DNA of 64,000 bases from Marinirhabdus gelatinilytica (GCF_003353425.1 NZ_QRAO01000004.1:186001-250000); one strand, 5' to 3'; counted from the first letter of the stretch, positions 35,928 to 46,042 are shown. Numbers and translations are program-made. The notes: generated by a model not told the origin, from the sequence alone.

Positions 35928-36773
35928 TTAATAGTCCCCCAGTGTTTCAGGATTTTGCGATAATGCGTCTTCCAGTTGCTCGTCATTGGGTGCTTTACCA
36001 TGCCAAGCGTGGGTGTGCATCATAAAATCTACCCCATTGCCCATAACGGTATGCATCAAGATGCAAATAGGTTTACCGTTGCCCGTTTTTTCCTTGGCGG
36101 TTTTTAGGGTTGAGAGGATTGCTTCAAGGTTATTGCCCTCTTTAACCTCAAGGACTTCCCAGCCAAAAGCTTCAAACTTTGCTTTTAGGTTTCCTAGCGG
36201 AAGGACCTGCTCCAAAGAGCCATCAATTTGCTGGCCGTTATAATCTACCGTAACTATTAGGTTGTCCACTTTGTTGCCGGCAGCATACATAATGGCTTCC
36301 CAGTTTTGGCCTTCCTGCAACTCCCCATCGCCACAAAGCGCATATATTAAATGCGAGTCCTGATTCAATTTTTTGGTTTCCGCAGCACCTATGGCAACCG
36401 ATATCCCTTGTCCCAAAGACCCCGAAGCTACTCGAATACCGGGCAGCCCCTCGTGTGTTGTTGGATGGCCTTGTAGGCGTGAATCTATATGTCTAAAAGT
36501 ATTTAGTTCATTTACAGGGAAATAACCAGCCCGTGCCAGAACACTATAAAAAACTGGAGAAATATGCCCGTTGGAGAGAAAGAAAAGATCTTCTCCTTTT
36601 CCGTCCATATCAAAGCCATCTTTTCGGTCCATCACCTCGTTGTAGAGCGCTACAAAAAATTCGGTACAGCCCAAGGAACCCCCTGGGTGCCCGGAGTTTA
36701 CGCGGTGTACCTGCCGTAGAATATCCCTACGAACCTGTATTACAAGATCTTCCAGTTTTTTTATATCTGCCAT
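35928..36773 (-). CDS. Transketolase, N-terminal subunit
   Basis: The 281-residue protein has the thiamine-diphosphate motif GDGELQEGQNWEAIMYA followed by VDYNGQQ, plus RVNSGHPGGSLGCTE and ASGSLGQGISVAIGAA. It covers only the cofactor-binding half; the remainder is coded by the next gene. The order N then C on one strand fits a coexpressed heterodimer as seen in archaea and many Bacteroidota. Confidence 0.91.
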   Translation of the reverse strand: MADIKKLEDLVIQVRRDILRQVHRVNSGHPGGSLGCTEFFVALYNEVMDRKDGFDMDGKGEDLFFLSNGHISPVFYSVLARAGYFPVNELNTFRHIDSRLQGHPTTHEGLPGIRVASGSLGQGISVAIGAAETKKLNQDSHLIYALCGDGELQEGQNWEAIMYAAGNKVDNLIVTVDYNGQQIDGSLEQVLPLGNLKAKFEAFGWEVLEVKEGNNLEAILSTLKTAKEKTGNGKPICILMHTVMGNGVDFMMHTHAWHGKAPNDEQLEDALSQNPETLGDY

Positions 36774-36978
36774 GGTATGTTTTGATTTTCAGTTTCAAAA
36801 GTAATTCAATTCGCTACTAGCACAAAGGCCGAAACCAAGCTTTTATTAACGATTTACGGGTTTTGTTAACAGTTCTTGAAGTTTGAAGGTTGTTGTAGTA
36901 CGCTAAGGGTTCTTTTTACTGAATTCTCACCTGGAAGGATCTGTAGAGAACTTGAAACTTTTAATTCGTTCCTTGTCG

Positions 36979-37010
36979 TTCGCAATTCGTCATTCAAAAA
37001 AGTATCTTTG
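36979..37010 (+). promoter_or_regulatory. Promoter of tgt
   Basis: TATCTTTG at 37003-37010 fits the -7 consensus exactly; the -33 element is weak (TTCGC, 19 bases upstream). It lies 21 bases before the chosen tgt ATG and so argues against longer starts at 36876. Confidence 0.6.
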
Positions 37011-37031
37011 CTGCTTCAACAGAAATTCTAT

Positions 37032-38162
37032 ATGCAGTTTACCCTACACAAAACCGATCCCGAAACACAAGCAAGGGCAGGAACCATACAACTTGATCAC
37101 GGCCCCGTGGAGACCCCGATATTTATGCCCGTGGGAACTATTGGAACGGTAAAAGGTGTGCATCAACGTGAACTTAAAGAGGAGATAAACCCTGATATCA
37201 TACTAGGGAATACCTACCATTTATACTTACGCCCGCAAACCGAAATCCTTGAAAAAGCAGGAGGGTTGCATAAATTCATGAATTGGGACCGAAACATCTT
37301 GACCGATAGTGGTGGTTACCAGGTCTATTCGTTGAGTGATAGACGGAAGATCAAGGAAGAAGGGGTAAAATTCAAATCACACATAGACGGCAGCTACCAT
37401 ACCTTTACCCCAGAAAATGTTATGGAGATACAGCGTACCATTGGGGCAGATATTATTATGGCGTTTGACGAGTGTACACCGTATCCTTGCGATTACAATT
37501 ATGCCAAGCGCTCTATGCACATGACGCATCGCTGGTTGGAACGTTGTATCACACATTTAGAAAAAACACCGCTTAAATACGGTTATGACCAAACATTTTT
37601 CCCTATTGTGCAAGGAAGCACTTACAAAGACCTACGGAAACAATCTGCCGAATATATTGCAGGGGTAGGAGCAGAAGGGAACGCTATTGGGGGACTCTCG
37701 GTAGGTGAACCCGCCGAAGAAATGTACGAAATGACCGAAGTGGTAACCGCAATACTTCCCAAAGAAAAACCACGTTATCTAATGGGTGTGGGTACGCCCA
37801 TAAACCTGTTGGAGAACGTTGCTTTGGGAATAGATATGTTTGATTGTGTGATGCCTACACGTAATGGAAGAAACGGTATGTTATTTACCGCCCATGGCAC
37901 CATAAACATAAAGAACAAAAAGTGGGAGGCAGATTTTTCCCCCATAGACGAAATGGGGATTACCTGGGTGGATCTAGAGTACAGCAAGGCCTATGTGCGT
38001 CACCTCTTTACCGTTAATGAAATGCTGGGAAGACAAATATGCACCATTCATAACCTTGGGTTCTACCTTTGGTTGATGCGTGAGGCGAGAAAGCAGATAT
38101 TGGCAGGTACCTTTGCCACTTGGAAAAACAAAATGGTGAAACAAATGGACAAGCGATTGTAG
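37032..38162 (+). CDS. tgt: tRNA-guanine transglycosylase
   Basis: The 376-residue enzyme has the conserved VETPIFMPVGTIGTVKGV, the DSGGYQV loop with the catalytic aspartate, GGLSVGEP, and MFDCVMPTRNGRNG. It swaps guanine for preQ1 at the wobble position of GUN anticodons during queuosine synthesis. The usual C-x-C-x2-C...H zinc motif looks modified: the end of the protein reads MLGRQICTIHNLGFYLWLM with no CxC before it, as in other Bacteroidota forms I recall only vaguely. The start at 37032 gives the family length and lies just after a clear -7 box. Confidence 0.92.
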   Translation: MQFTLHKTDPETQARAGTIQLDHGPVETPIFMPVGTIGTVKGVHQRELKEEINPDIILGNTYHLYLRPQTEILEKAGGLHKFMNWDRNILTDSGGYQVYSLSDRRKIKEEGVKFKSHIDGSYHTFTPENVMEIQRTIGADIIMAFDECTPYPCDYNYAKRSMHMTHRWLERCITHLEKTPLKYGYDQTFFPIVQGSTYKDLRKQSAEYIAGVGAEGNAIGGLSVGEPAEEMYEMTEVVTAILPKEKPRYLMGVGTPINLLENVALGIDMFDCVMPTRNGRNGMLFTAHGTINIKNKKWEADFSPIDEMGITWVDLEYSKAYVRHLFTVNEMLGRQICTIHNLGFYLWLMREARKQILAGTFATWKNKMVKQMDKRL

Positions 38163-38206
38163 CGTTCATAAATTTAAACCGAAATCTTGGATTTTGAATC
38201 AAGACT

Positions 38207-39286
38207 ATGCTAAGCATTTTAGATAAATACATTCTTAAGAAATACCTCGGGACCTTCGGGCTGCTGCTGCTGCTGTTCGTCCCCATTGGTATCATAGTGC
38301 ACTTGGCTGAAAAAATTGATAAGATTCTTGAAAATGAAGTCCCGTTCCCCATTGTTGCAAAGTATTTTCTGGACTTTACCATCTATTTTGCTGATTTGCT
38401 GTTCCCTTTGTTTCTGTTCCTTTCGGTAATTTGGTTTACTTCTAAACTTGCAAATAATACCGAGGTCATAGCCTTTTTGAGCAGTGGCGTTTCGTTTTAC
38501 AGGTTTTTACGTCCGTATATGATCGGGGCCACTATTGTGTGTCTCATTGCCCTGGCTTCTGGGATGTACTTTGCGCCAACGGCCAGTAAGGGTTTCAACG
38601 AGTTTAAATACAAATACCTAAAAAAGGGAAAGCGCGACCGGGACCAGACCAATGTGTTCAGGCAGATCAACGACAACGATTACATCTACGCCAGCTATTT
38701 TAATGTAAAGGAAAAAAGTGGAAGTAACTTCACCTTGGAACATTTTGAGGGTAACGAAATGAAATATAAGCTTTCGGCAAACCGCATAAAATACAACCCT
38801 CAAGATAGTACGTACTCACTTTTTAATTATTCAAAAAGAATTGTAGGTGCCCACGATGATAGTATCGAGACAAAAAAACGCTTGGATACCGTTTTCGATT
38901 TTGAGATGGAAGATCTCACCCCGGTAGACTATATAGCCGAAACCCTTAACGTTGTGGAGCTCAACAAATTTATTGCTCGTGAAAAAGCTAGGGGATCTTC
39001 TTATATCAATAGATATGAGGTGGTTCGCTACAAACGGTACAGTCTCCCGGTTTCGGCATATATCTTAACTATTATTGCTGTGGCTGTTTCCTCCATAAAA
39101 CGCCGTGGTGGGATGGGGGTAAACCTTGCCATTGGTATTGGTATTGGGATGGTCTTTATATTTTTCGACAAGATTTTTGGCACCATGGCAGAGCAGAGTA
39201 ACTTCTCCCCGTTTATTGCAACGTGGTTCCCTAATTTTGTATTTGCTATTTTAGCAATCTATCTGTTGAAAAATGCAAAACGATAA
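38207..39286 (+). CDS. LptF/LptG family permease
   Basis: The 359-residue protein has three N-terminal spans (LDKYILKKYLGTFGLLLLLF start), a periplasmic beta-rich domain of about 150 residues and three C-terminal spans ending in YLLKNAKR. This is the YjgP/YjgQ topology. With LptB it forms the ABC transporter that pulls lipopolysaccharide out of the inner membrane. It follows tgt by 44 bases and overlaps the DMT transporter gene by 14 bases. Confidence 0.9.
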   Translation: MLSILDKYILKKYLGTFGLLLLLFVPIGIIVHLAEKIDKILENEVPFPIVAKYFLDFTIYFADLLFPLFLFLSVIWFTSKLANNTEVIAFLSSGVSFYRFLRPYMIGATIVCLIALASGMYFAPTASKGFNEFKYKYLKKGKRDRDQTNVFRQINDNDYIYASYFNVKEKSGSNFTLEHFEGNEMKYKLSANRIKYNPQDSTYSLFNYSKRIVGAHDDSIETKKRLDTVFDFEMEDLTPVDYIAETLNVVELNKFIAREKARGSSYINRYEVVRYKRYSLPVSAYILTIIAVAVSSIKRRGGMGVNLAIGIGIGMVFIFFDKIFGTMAEQSNFSPFIATWFPNFVFAILAIYLLKNAKR

Positions 39287-40175
39287 ACTCCTCAATTACC
39301 TTCATTTACATTTCATCATATTTATTTGGGGCTTTACGGCCGTACTGGGAGCGCTCATTTCAATAGAGGCCATTCCTTTGGTATGGTACCGTATGTTAAT
39401 GGCAACCGGGCTTATTCTCCTTTTTCTGAAGTTCAGGAAGATATCCTTAAAGTTTCCGAAGAGAACACTCGCGGGATTTGCGCTAGCGGGATTGATCATC
39501 GCCCTGCACTGGCTTGCTTTTTTTGGGGCAATTAAAGTTGCCAACGTATCGGTAACCCTTGCAATAATGTCCACTGGGGCATTTTTCACCTCCCTTTTGG
39601 AACCCCTTTTTTACAAACGGAAAATCATTGGCTACGAAGTGTTTTTCGGCTTGTTGGTTATCATGGGATTGTACATTATTTTCAATGTAGAGGGCGATTA
39701 TTTCTTGGGTATTATACTCGCTCTGGCTGCATCATTGTTGGGGGCCCTATTTTCCGTCATCAATGGAAAGTTTGCGGTTAAGTACAATGCTTCGGCCATT
39801 TCGTTCTACGAACTTGGGTTTGGGACGCTGTGTATCACTGTGTATTTAATTTTTAGCGGAAGCTTTACTTCAGAATTCTTTCAGCTGAAAGATTCGGACT
39901 GGTTATACCTTTTTATATTGGCTTCGGCTTGTACGGCCTACGCGTTTATCGCTTCGGTGCATGTAATGAAGTGGATAAGCCCTTACACCGTGATGCTCAC
40001 CATAAATATGGAACCCGTCTACGGAATTATCCTCGCACTCCTTGTTTTGGGCGATACCGAAAATATGAGCCCACAGTTTTACTACGGTGCCTTGTTGATA
40101 GTGCTTACTGTAATTGCAAACGGCATTGTAAAAAATAGAGTGGACAGAAAAAAGCGTACTTTACCCAATGTGTAA
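39273..40175 (+). CDS. EamA/DMT family transporter
   Basis: The 300-residue protein has ten hydrophobic spans in two EamA halves. IIFIWGFTAVLGALISIE and the mid-protein ALAASLLGALFSVINGK are the two repeat starts. It exports or imports a small metabolite; the substrate is unknown. The start lies within the end of the LptF/G gene. Confidence 0.87.
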   Translation: MQNDKLLNYLHLHFIIFIWGFTAVLGALISIEAIPLVWYRMLMATGLILLFLKFRKISLKFPKRTLAGFALAGLIIALHWLAFFGAIKVANVSVTLAIMSTGAFFTSLLEPLFYKRKIIGYEVFFGLLVIMGLYIIFNVEGDYFLGIILALAASLLGALFSVINGKFAVKYNASAISFYELGFGTLCITVYLIFSGSFTSEFFQLKDSDWLYLFILASACTAYAFIASVHVMKWISPYTVMLTINMEPVYGIILALLVLGDTENMSPQFYYGALLIVLTVIANGIVKNRVDRKKRTLPNV

Positions 40176-40186
40176 GTACAAAATTT

Positions 40187-40194
40187 TATATTTG
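40187..40194 (+). promoter_or_regulatory. -7 box upstream of accA
   Basis: TATATTTG 36 bases before the accA ATG matches the Bacteroidota -7 consensus. I see no good TTG at the right distance, so the promoter call is moderate. Confidence 0.5.
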
Positions 40195-40230
40195 TAAATT
40201 ATAATTGAAACAAATCAAACCAAGAAACAT

Positions 40231-41184
40231 ATGGAATATCTTGATTTTGAATTACCCATAAAAGACTTGCAGGAGCAATACGAAAAAGCTTGCCAGATAG
40301 GCGAGGACAGCGATGTAGACGTAACCAACACCTGTAAGCAAATCGAAAAGAAACTAGCCGAGACCAAAAAGGATATTTATAAAAACCTGACCCCATGGCA
40401 GCGTGTACAGCTGTCCCGTCACCCCAACCGTCCCTACACCATGGATTATATCAAGGCCATTTGTGGGGATTCTTTTTTGGAGCTCCACGGGGACCGAAAT
40501 TTTAAGGACGATAAAGCCATGGTAGGCGGTCTAGGTAAGATTGGCGACCAAAGCTATATGTTCATTGGCCAGCAAAAAGGCTACAACACAAAGACCCGCC
40601 AGTACCGAAACTTTGGGATGGCAAATCCAGAAGGGTACCGTAAGGCATTGCGCTTGATGGAATCTGCCGAAAAATTCAACATCCCAGTGGTAACGCTTAT
40701 TGACACCCCAGGAGCCTTCCCGGGAATGGAAGCCGAAGAGCGTGGACAAGGAGAGGCAATCGCCAGAAACATCTTGGAAATGACACGTCTTAAAGTCCCC
40801 ATAATTGTTGTGATCATTGGCGAGGGTGCCAGTGGTGGAGCTTTGGGAATTGGCGTTGGTGATAAAGTGTTGATGCTCGAAAATACCTGGTACTCGGTAA
40901 TTTCTCCAGAAAGTTGCTCCTCTATTTTATGGCGCAGCTGGGAATTTAAGGAGCAAGCCGCAGAAGCATTGAAGCTTACCGCTACCGACATGAAAAAAAT
41001 GAAACTGGTGGACCAAGTGGTGAAAGAACCTCTGGGTGGTGCACATAGCGACCGTGAAAAAACATTCAGGAGCGTGGCAAGTGCTATTGAAAAAGCTTAT
41101 GGCGAATTCAAGAACTTATCCCCAGAAGAGTTGGTGGACCAACGCATGGAAAAATATTCGAATATGGGAGTCTTTAAAGGCTAA
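40231..41184 (+). CDS. accA: Acetyl-CoA carboxylase carboxyltransferase subunit alpha
   Basis: The 317-residue protein runs from [16 protein letters not shown] to [14 protein letters not shown], the usual AccA length. The crotonase-type core has [18 protein letters not shown] and [16 protein letters not shown] with the oxyanion-hole glycines. It transfers the carboxyl from biotin to acetyl-CoA with AccD in fatty-acid synthesis. Its own terminator follows. Confidence 0.95.
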   Translation: MEYLDFELPIKDLQEQYEKACQIGEDSDVDVTNTCKQIEKKLAETKKDIYKNLTPWQRVQLSRHPNRPYTMDYIKAICGDSFLELHGDRNFKDDKAMVGGLGKIGDQSYMFIGQQKGYNTKTRQYRNFGMANPEGYRKALRLMESAEKFNIPVVTLIDTPGAFPGMEAEERGQGEAIARNILEMTRLKVPIIVVIIGEGASGGALGIGVGDKVLMLENTWYSVISPESCSSILWRSWEFKEQAAEALKLTATDMKKMKLVDQVVKEPLGGAHSDREKTFRSVASAIEKAYGEFKNLSPEELVDQRMEKYSNMGVFKG

Positions 41185-41207
41185 CCATAACCATACCAAC
41201 ACATCCC

Positions 41208-41238
41208 AAAATCCGAAGTTCGTGCTTCGGATTTTTTT
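41208..41238 (+). terminator. Intrinsic terminator after accA
   Basis: AATCCGAAG/CTTCGGATT stem with TTCGTG loop, followed by seven T residues, 24 bases after the accA stop. Confidence 0.9.
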
Positions 41239-41351
41239 ACGGGTTATTAACAGAAAATTAAAGTTATCCACAATGTAATTGTTGACGACCCGTTAATATT
41301 AGAAAGCAAAAACATAACCATTCCAGTTAACATTTTCTTTACATTCGCCCT

Positions 41352-42908
41352 ATGGAAAAAGTGCAACCTCAAACCTCACGCAAAACCCGATCCTCGCAGG
41401 TAATCTCGCTGGAAAAAGGAAAGTTACCACCGCAAGCAATTGATTTAGAGGAAGTTGTGTTGGGAGCCATGATGATTGACAAAAAAGGGGTCGATGAGGT
41501 TATTGATATTCTCTCTGCAGATGTGTTCTACAAACAGCAGCACCAACTCATTTTTGAGGCCATCCATTTGCTCTTTGAAAATAGCGAGCCGGTAGACTTA
41601 TTAACCGTTGCGAGCCAATTAAAGAAGAATGCGACCCTTGAAGCTGCTGGAGGTGAGTTTTACCTTGTGCAACTCACCCAAAAAGTGTCCTCTTCGGCGC
41701 ATATCGAATTTCATGCGCGTATCATTCTTCAGAAATATATCCAGCGTTCGTTAATTAAGATTTCAAACGAAATTATTGAAGAATCCTACGACGAAACAAC
41801 TGATGTTTTTGACCTTTTGGATACCGCCGAAAGTAAGCTATACGAGATCACCCAAGGAAACATAAAGCGCTCTTCTGAAACAGCACAACAACTGGTAATA
41901 CAGGCCAAGAAAAAAATTCAGGAAATTGCGAACCGTGAAGGATTATCCGGGATCCCCTCCGGCTTCGATAAGGTAGATAAACTTACTTCCGGCTGGCAAC
42001 CCAGCGATTTAATTATTATTGCTGCACGACCTGGTATGGGTAAAACCGCTCTTACGTTGTCAATGGCCCGTAATGTTGCGGTGGAGCATAACATTCCTGT
42101 GGCGTTCTTCAGTTTGGAGATGTCCTCGGTACAGTTGATCACGCGATTGATTTCTTCGGAAACAGGGCTTTCTTCGGAAAAACTACGAACCGGAAACCTG
42201 GAGAAACACGAGTGGGAACAGTTAAACGTTAAAGTAAACGGTCTGGAAAAAGCACCGTTGTTTATAGATGATACGCCTTCGCTCTCTATTTTCGATCTGC
42301 GTGCAAAAGCCCGTCGTCTCTCGTCGCAACACGGTATAAAACTCATAATGATAGATTACCTACAGTTAATGACAGCAGGAGGAAGCCAAAAAGGAGGGAA
42401 CCGTGAACAGGAAATATCTACCATTTCGCGTAACCTGAAAGCATTGGCAAAAGAATTGAACGTTCCCGTAATCGCACTTTCACAGCTTTCCCGAGCCGTG
42501 GAAACCCGTGGAGGAAGCAAACGTCCTTTGTTGAGTGACCTTCGTGAATCTGGGGCTATTGAGCAGGATGCCGATATTGTGAGCTTTATCTATCGCCCAG
42601 AATATTACAAAATTGAAGAGTGGGACGACGAAGAGCGCTCCCCAACCGAGGGCCAGGGGGAGTTTATCGTGGCCAAGCACCGTAACGGTGGGCTGGATGA
42701 GATAAGACTGAAATTCGTTGGTCATTTGGGACGTTTCGAGAACTTGGAAACCTTTGACTACACGGGCGAGTTCCATAGTAGTATGAACGCCGCCGCTAAT
42801 GATGATACCTTCAAGACCGACAAACTGCCAAGTCCGGATGAGGCCTTTGGAAGTTCCATGAACAACGACCTCTCTCCCGAGGGTGGAGATGATGATGTAC
42901 CGTTTTAA
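41352..42908 (+). CDS. dnaB: Replicative DNA helicase
   Basis: The 518-residue protein has an N-terminal helical domain (PPQAIDLEEVVLGAMMIDK), a linker helix and a RecA-like C-terminal domain with Walker A AARPGMGKTALTLSMA, Walker B IKLIMIDYLQLM and SDLRESGAIEQDADIV. It is the hexameric helicase of the replication fork. The C-terminal tail is acidic and low-complexity. No intein is present at the loops where DnaB inteins commonly insert. Confidence 0.95.
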   Translation: MEKVQPQTSRKTRSSQVISLEKGKLPPQAIDLEEVVLGAMMIDKKGVDEVIDILSADVFYKQQHQLIFEAIHLLFENSEPVDLLTVASQLKKNATLEAAGGEFYLVQLTQKVSSSAHIEFHARIILQKYIQRSLIKISNEIIEESYDETTDVFDLLDTAESKLYEITQGNIKRSSETAQQLVIQAKKKIQEIANREGLSGIPSGFDKVDKLTSGWQPSDLIIIAARPGMGKTALTLSMARNVAVEHNIPVAFFSLEMSSVQLITRLISSETGLSSEKLRTGNLEKHEWEQLNVKVNGLEKAPLFIDDTPSLSIFDLRAKARRLSSQHGIKLIMIDYLQLMTAGGSQKGGNREQEISTISRNLKALAKELNVPVIALSQLSRAVETRGGSKRPLLSDLRESGAIEQDADIVSFIYRPEYYKIEEWDDEERSPTEGQGEFIVAKHRNGGLDEIRLKFVGHLGRFENLETFDYTGEFHSSMNAAANDDTFKTDKLPSPDEAFGSSMNNDLSPEGGDDDVPF

Positions 42909-42977
42909 TTTTTCTGTTTCAGTTGGATACTAGTTGCGGAAAAAAATTATTTTTGGGCCATTATCTAAAATGTAACA

Positions 42978-43484
42978 ATGGAAACACTTACTTGCCCTGC
43001 CTGTAAAATTAAGGTTTACGAAAACCCAGATTTTTGTGATAACTGTAAATACCCTTTTATAGGTTCTGAAAAAGAAAAATCTATTCATATAGGAAAGTTC
43101 ATCTCTAAAAAGGGTGTGGTTCAGGATTCTTCAAATGCCCTTGGTAACGTTCAGAAAATTTTATTTTTCCTTGGTGGGTTAAATATACTTACGGTTATAA
43201 TTATGTATTCAAGCACAAATAGCCATTGGCTGGATTTGGCTTTGAATGGTTTTCTTGCTTTAGTATTTATCTTCTGTGCCATCTTTTTAAAAAAGGCTCC
43301 TTTGCTATTTACAATCTTACCCTTAGCTACATTGCTTGGTGTCTATACCTTAAATGCTGTAATAGACCCAATGTCTCTGGTAAACGGAATTATAATTAAA
43401 GTTTTGATCGTGGGTAGTTTAATCTACAGCATGTATCTTTCGTTAAAGGCAAGAAAATTTCAGAAGCTGTACAAGCTTGGGTAG
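42978..43484 (+). CDS. Zinc-ribbon membrane protein of unknown function
   Basis: The 168-residue product starts with a zinc ribbon (TCPACKIKVYENPDFCDNCK, two C-x2-C pairs) and continues with four hydrophobic spans. Both ends are expected in the cytoplasm. I do not recognise the family. It lies alone between dnaB and a DUF5694-like gene on the same strand. Confidence 0.7.
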   Translation: METLTCPACKIKVYENPDFCDNCKYPFIGSEKEKSIHIGKFISKKGVVQDSSNALGNVQKILFFLGGLNILTVIIMYSSTNSHWLDLALNGFLALVFIFCAIFLKKAPLLFTILPLATLLGVYTLNAVIDPMSLVNGIIIKVLIVGSLIYSMYLSLKARKFQKLYKLG

Positions 43485-43583
43485 TTTTTGATTGTTATTT
43501 GAAATTTCATTTCTACACAGGGGCGCCATATTTCCTTTTTTCTGAATTTTAGTATATAAAGTATTTTCCATATTTTATGAATT

Positions 43584-44633
43584 ATGGGTAAAACAATCTT
43601 TTCAAAAGCATTACCATTACTGCTAGCAGCAATGCTTTGTATGCCATTGCTCGCGCTATCGCAAAGAAGTCTAGAAAAAACCGAAGTATTGATTTTGGGC
43701 ACACCGCACCTGTTCAGTATGGAAAAATTTAAACCTTCCATGCTGGATGGGGTTAAGGAAAAACTGAATAGCTACGATTTCGATATTATTTGTGTGGAGA
43801 AAATGCCCGGGCAACTATTGTACGATATCTCAAGGAGAAAGGATACTGCATTTAATGGGTTGACCAGGATGCAAAAGCACATTAAACTGGCAGATTCTGT
43901 ACAATCTTACCTTGGGGGTGATTTCTTAGCTTCCAAGGCTAAAACAAGGGAATTAACATCAAGGGAATTGTTAACCAACAAAGACCGAAAAGACCTTCTG
44001 TACCATTTTGTCGCCACGACCAATATCCCCGCAGCCGTACTACAATACAAATATTTGCAGCAAAGCCCTGATGTTTTCACTACTGAAATGGATCGCTATG
44101 TGAGCGATTTTCTGAAAAAGAGACTCTCGGGCAATAATGAATATTTTTCACTGGCGGTTCCCTTGGCCTTTAAAAAGAAACTCAATACAATAGAGCCCAT
44201 AGACAATATGCAGGATATGGCGTTGCTTTCCAAATACTACCCTTCCTTTGTTACAGATTTTAAAACCCATCCTGAAATTATAGAAAAGGTGATGAATTCT
44301 GAAGTATTAAAGAAAAGCGATTCACTCACCAAAGAGGCCGTAGCGAGCAATGATCTTTCAAAGCTCTATGAATTCTTGAACAGTGAGGAGTATATGGAAG
44401 AAGACTATGATGCGCAATGGAAAATATGGTTTGAGACAAATTTTCCTTCAAAGTCGGATATGGCAAGATATTCTCTGTGGGAAATGAGGAATTTACAGAT
44501 TTCAGCAAATATTATGGACGTGGTAGCAAGATACCCCAATAAGCGAATCTTGGTAATAATAGGCTCCTCCCATAAAAGTTTCTTGGAGAAATACCTCAAG
44601 CAGATAGAAAGTCTGAATTTGCTTAGTTATTGA
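43584..44633 (+). CDS. DUF5694-like exported protein (TraB/PrgY-related appearance)
   Basis: The 349-residue protein has a signal peptide (LLLAAMLCMPLLALSQ). The mature part contains VLILGTPHLFSMEKF, DIICVEKMPGQL and a C-terminal VIIGSSHKSFLEKYL. The GTPH, E-K-x-P and G-S-S-H elements resemble the TraB/TIKI-type fold, which includes metalloproteases, and DUF5694 proteins share them. Enzymatic role is inference. It is convergent with the NamZ-like gene. Confidence 0.65.
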   Translation: MGKTIFSKALPLLLAAMLCMPLLALSQRSLEKTEVLILGTPHLFSMEKFKPSMLDGVKEKLNSYDFDIICVEKMPGQLLYDISRRKDTAFNGLTRMQKHIKLADSVQSYLGGDFLASKAKTRELTSRELLTNKDRKDLLYHFVATTNIPAAVLQYKYLQQSPDVFTTEMDRYVSDFLKKRLSGNNEYFSLAVPLAFKKKLNTIEPIDNMQDMALLSKYYPSFVTDFKTHPEIIEKVMNSEVLKKSDSLTKEAVASNDLSKLYEFLNSEEYMEEDYDAQWKIWFETNFPSKSDMARYSLWEMRNLQISANIMDVVARYPNKRILVIIGSSHKSFLEKYLKQIESLNLLSY

Positions 44634-44688
44634 AATAGTACACAAAGCACAAATGGGTTAAAAATATTTGTGCAGAGGATATTTTAAC

Positions 44689-46029
44689 TTACTCATACAG
44701 CAAATACTTGCTGCGCATTTTTTTATAGTCTTTCAATCCGTTTTGCCAGGTTTTCCGTATCTCGCGGTAGGTGTAACCCTCTTCAATTTGTTGTTGTAGT
44801 TTTTTGGTCCCAGCCAGTTTGGTAAAGAATGGGTTAAAAAAATCTTTCTTTTTTCCGTTGGCAACATAGGCCTCTATAAGCCAATCTAGGTTTAACTGCT
44901 CCATTTTCGGAAAGTTGCGCAGGTCCTTCCCGTTACAAGTCTCACCTTTAAATTTAGGATGTTTTGCCCCCTCATTGGCTTGCGGTGTAAATTTAAAGCC
45001 ATAGAAACGTTCCGGTAGTGAAGGTGCTCCAAAAACTTGGAACTGCATATCTGTACCTCGTCCGGCACTTACAAACGTCCCTTCAAAAAAACAAAGGCTG
45101 GGATAGAGGGAGATCGCAACATCGTTGGGAAGATTTGGAGAGGGTTTAATGGGTAGGGAGTAATCTGCGGTATGGGTATACCCTTCATTCTTAACGATGC
45201 TAATGGTACATTTCACACCATTGGACAACCATTTTTCACCATTGATCATTTGTGCGTATTCCCCAATGGTCATCCCATGCACCACGGGAATGGGGTGCAT
45301 CCCCACAAAACTTTTATGTTCGGGTTCCAAGATTGGACCATCTACATAGTGTCCGTTGGGATTGGGACGATCCAGAATAAGGAGCGGAATGTCTTGTTCT
45401 GCACAAGCCTCCATTACGTAATGAAGGGTTGATATGTACGTATAAAACCGTGCCCCAACATCCTGAATGTCAAAAACCATCATGTCAATCCCCTGCAATT
45501 GGGCTTTCGAGGGTTTTTTGTTATTGCCGTATAACGAAATAATTGGGATGCCCGTTTTGGTGTCCACGCCGTCCTTTACCAATTCCCCAGCATCTGCAGT
45601 GCCTCGAAAGCCGTGTTCGGGCGCAAACACCTTTGTTACCTGTATGGCATTGTCTCGTAAAAAGTCTACAAGGTGAATCTCGGTTTCAGTCTTGTCTGGT
45701 GTTGCAGTGAGCACGCTGGTCTGGTTGGCAACTACTCCCACATTTTTGTTTGCTAACTGTGTAAGGTATTGGTCGGGTCGTTCGGCTCCTGTAACAATTT
45801 TATTGTTTGCATTTCCTACTTCTTCAAGAGAACCCACCTGCATTTGTGTGGTGTTGTTTTCTTCGGCTCTGTCTTTATCGCGTTGGGCGTCGGCAGTAAT
45901 GGCTTCTCCGGCTTGTATGAGATTGTTCAGGGAGCCGTCGTCGGGTTCGTTCTTCTCGTTGTTGGTACTTCCGCAGGAAAAAACAGCGAGGGAAAGGATT
46001 AATATGGTATTTTTGAAAAGTACAAACCG
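44689..46029 (-). CDS. NamZ-like lipoprotein (DUF1343, exo-beta-N-acetylmuramidase family)
   Basis: The protein of about 446 residues has a lipobox AVFSC (Cys20 from the ATG at 46029). The catalytic domain shows GVVANQTSVL, VFAPEHGFRG, MMVFDIQDVGARFYTYIS, DRPNPNG and HGMTIGEYAQMI, matching DUF1343/GH171. Characterised members remove N-acetylmuramic acid from the ends of peptidoglycan chains, so a wall-recycling role at the cell envelope is likely. A longer start at 46086 would run across the permease gene and is less likely. The start lies only 13 bases from the divergent permease start. Confidence 0.85.
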   Translation of the reverse strand, partial: RFVLFKNTILILSLAVFSCGSTNNEKNEPDDGSLNNLIQAGEAITADAQRDKDRAEENNTTQMQVGSLEEVGNANNKIVTGAERPDQYLTQLANKNVGVVANQTSVLTATPDKTETEIHLVDFLRDNAIQVTKVFAPEHGFRGTADAGELVKDGVDTKTGIPIISLYGNNKKPSKAQLQGIDMMVFDIQDVGARFYTYISTLHYVMEACAEQDIPLLILDRPNPNGHYVDGPILEPEHKSFVGMHPIPVVHGMTIGEYAQMINGEKWLSNGVKCTISIVKNEGYTHTADYSLPIKPSPNLPNDVAISLYPSLCFFEGTFVSAGRGTDMQFQVFGAPSLPERFYGFKFTPQANEGAKHPKFKGETCNGKDLRNFPKMEQLNLDWLIEAYVANGKKKDFFNPFFTKLAGTKKLQQQIEEGYTYREIRKTWQNGLKDYKKMRSKYLLYE

Positions 46030-46042
46030 CATAATATTCTTT

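Noticed and set aside
34909-36773. Frameshifted transketolase
   Set aside because: The two parts are separated by 68 bases with a proper stop and ATG and the split lies at the domain border, as in known two-gene transketolases.
36876-37031. Longer tgt start
   Set aside because: The extra 52 residues would be coded across the clear -7 box at 37003 and do not resemble the enzyme's N-terminus.
45692-46042. N-terminal extension of the LolC/E-like permease
   Set aside because: The extra 117 residues are antisense to the NamZ-like gene and not like any permease N-terminus; GTG 46043 gives the family start.
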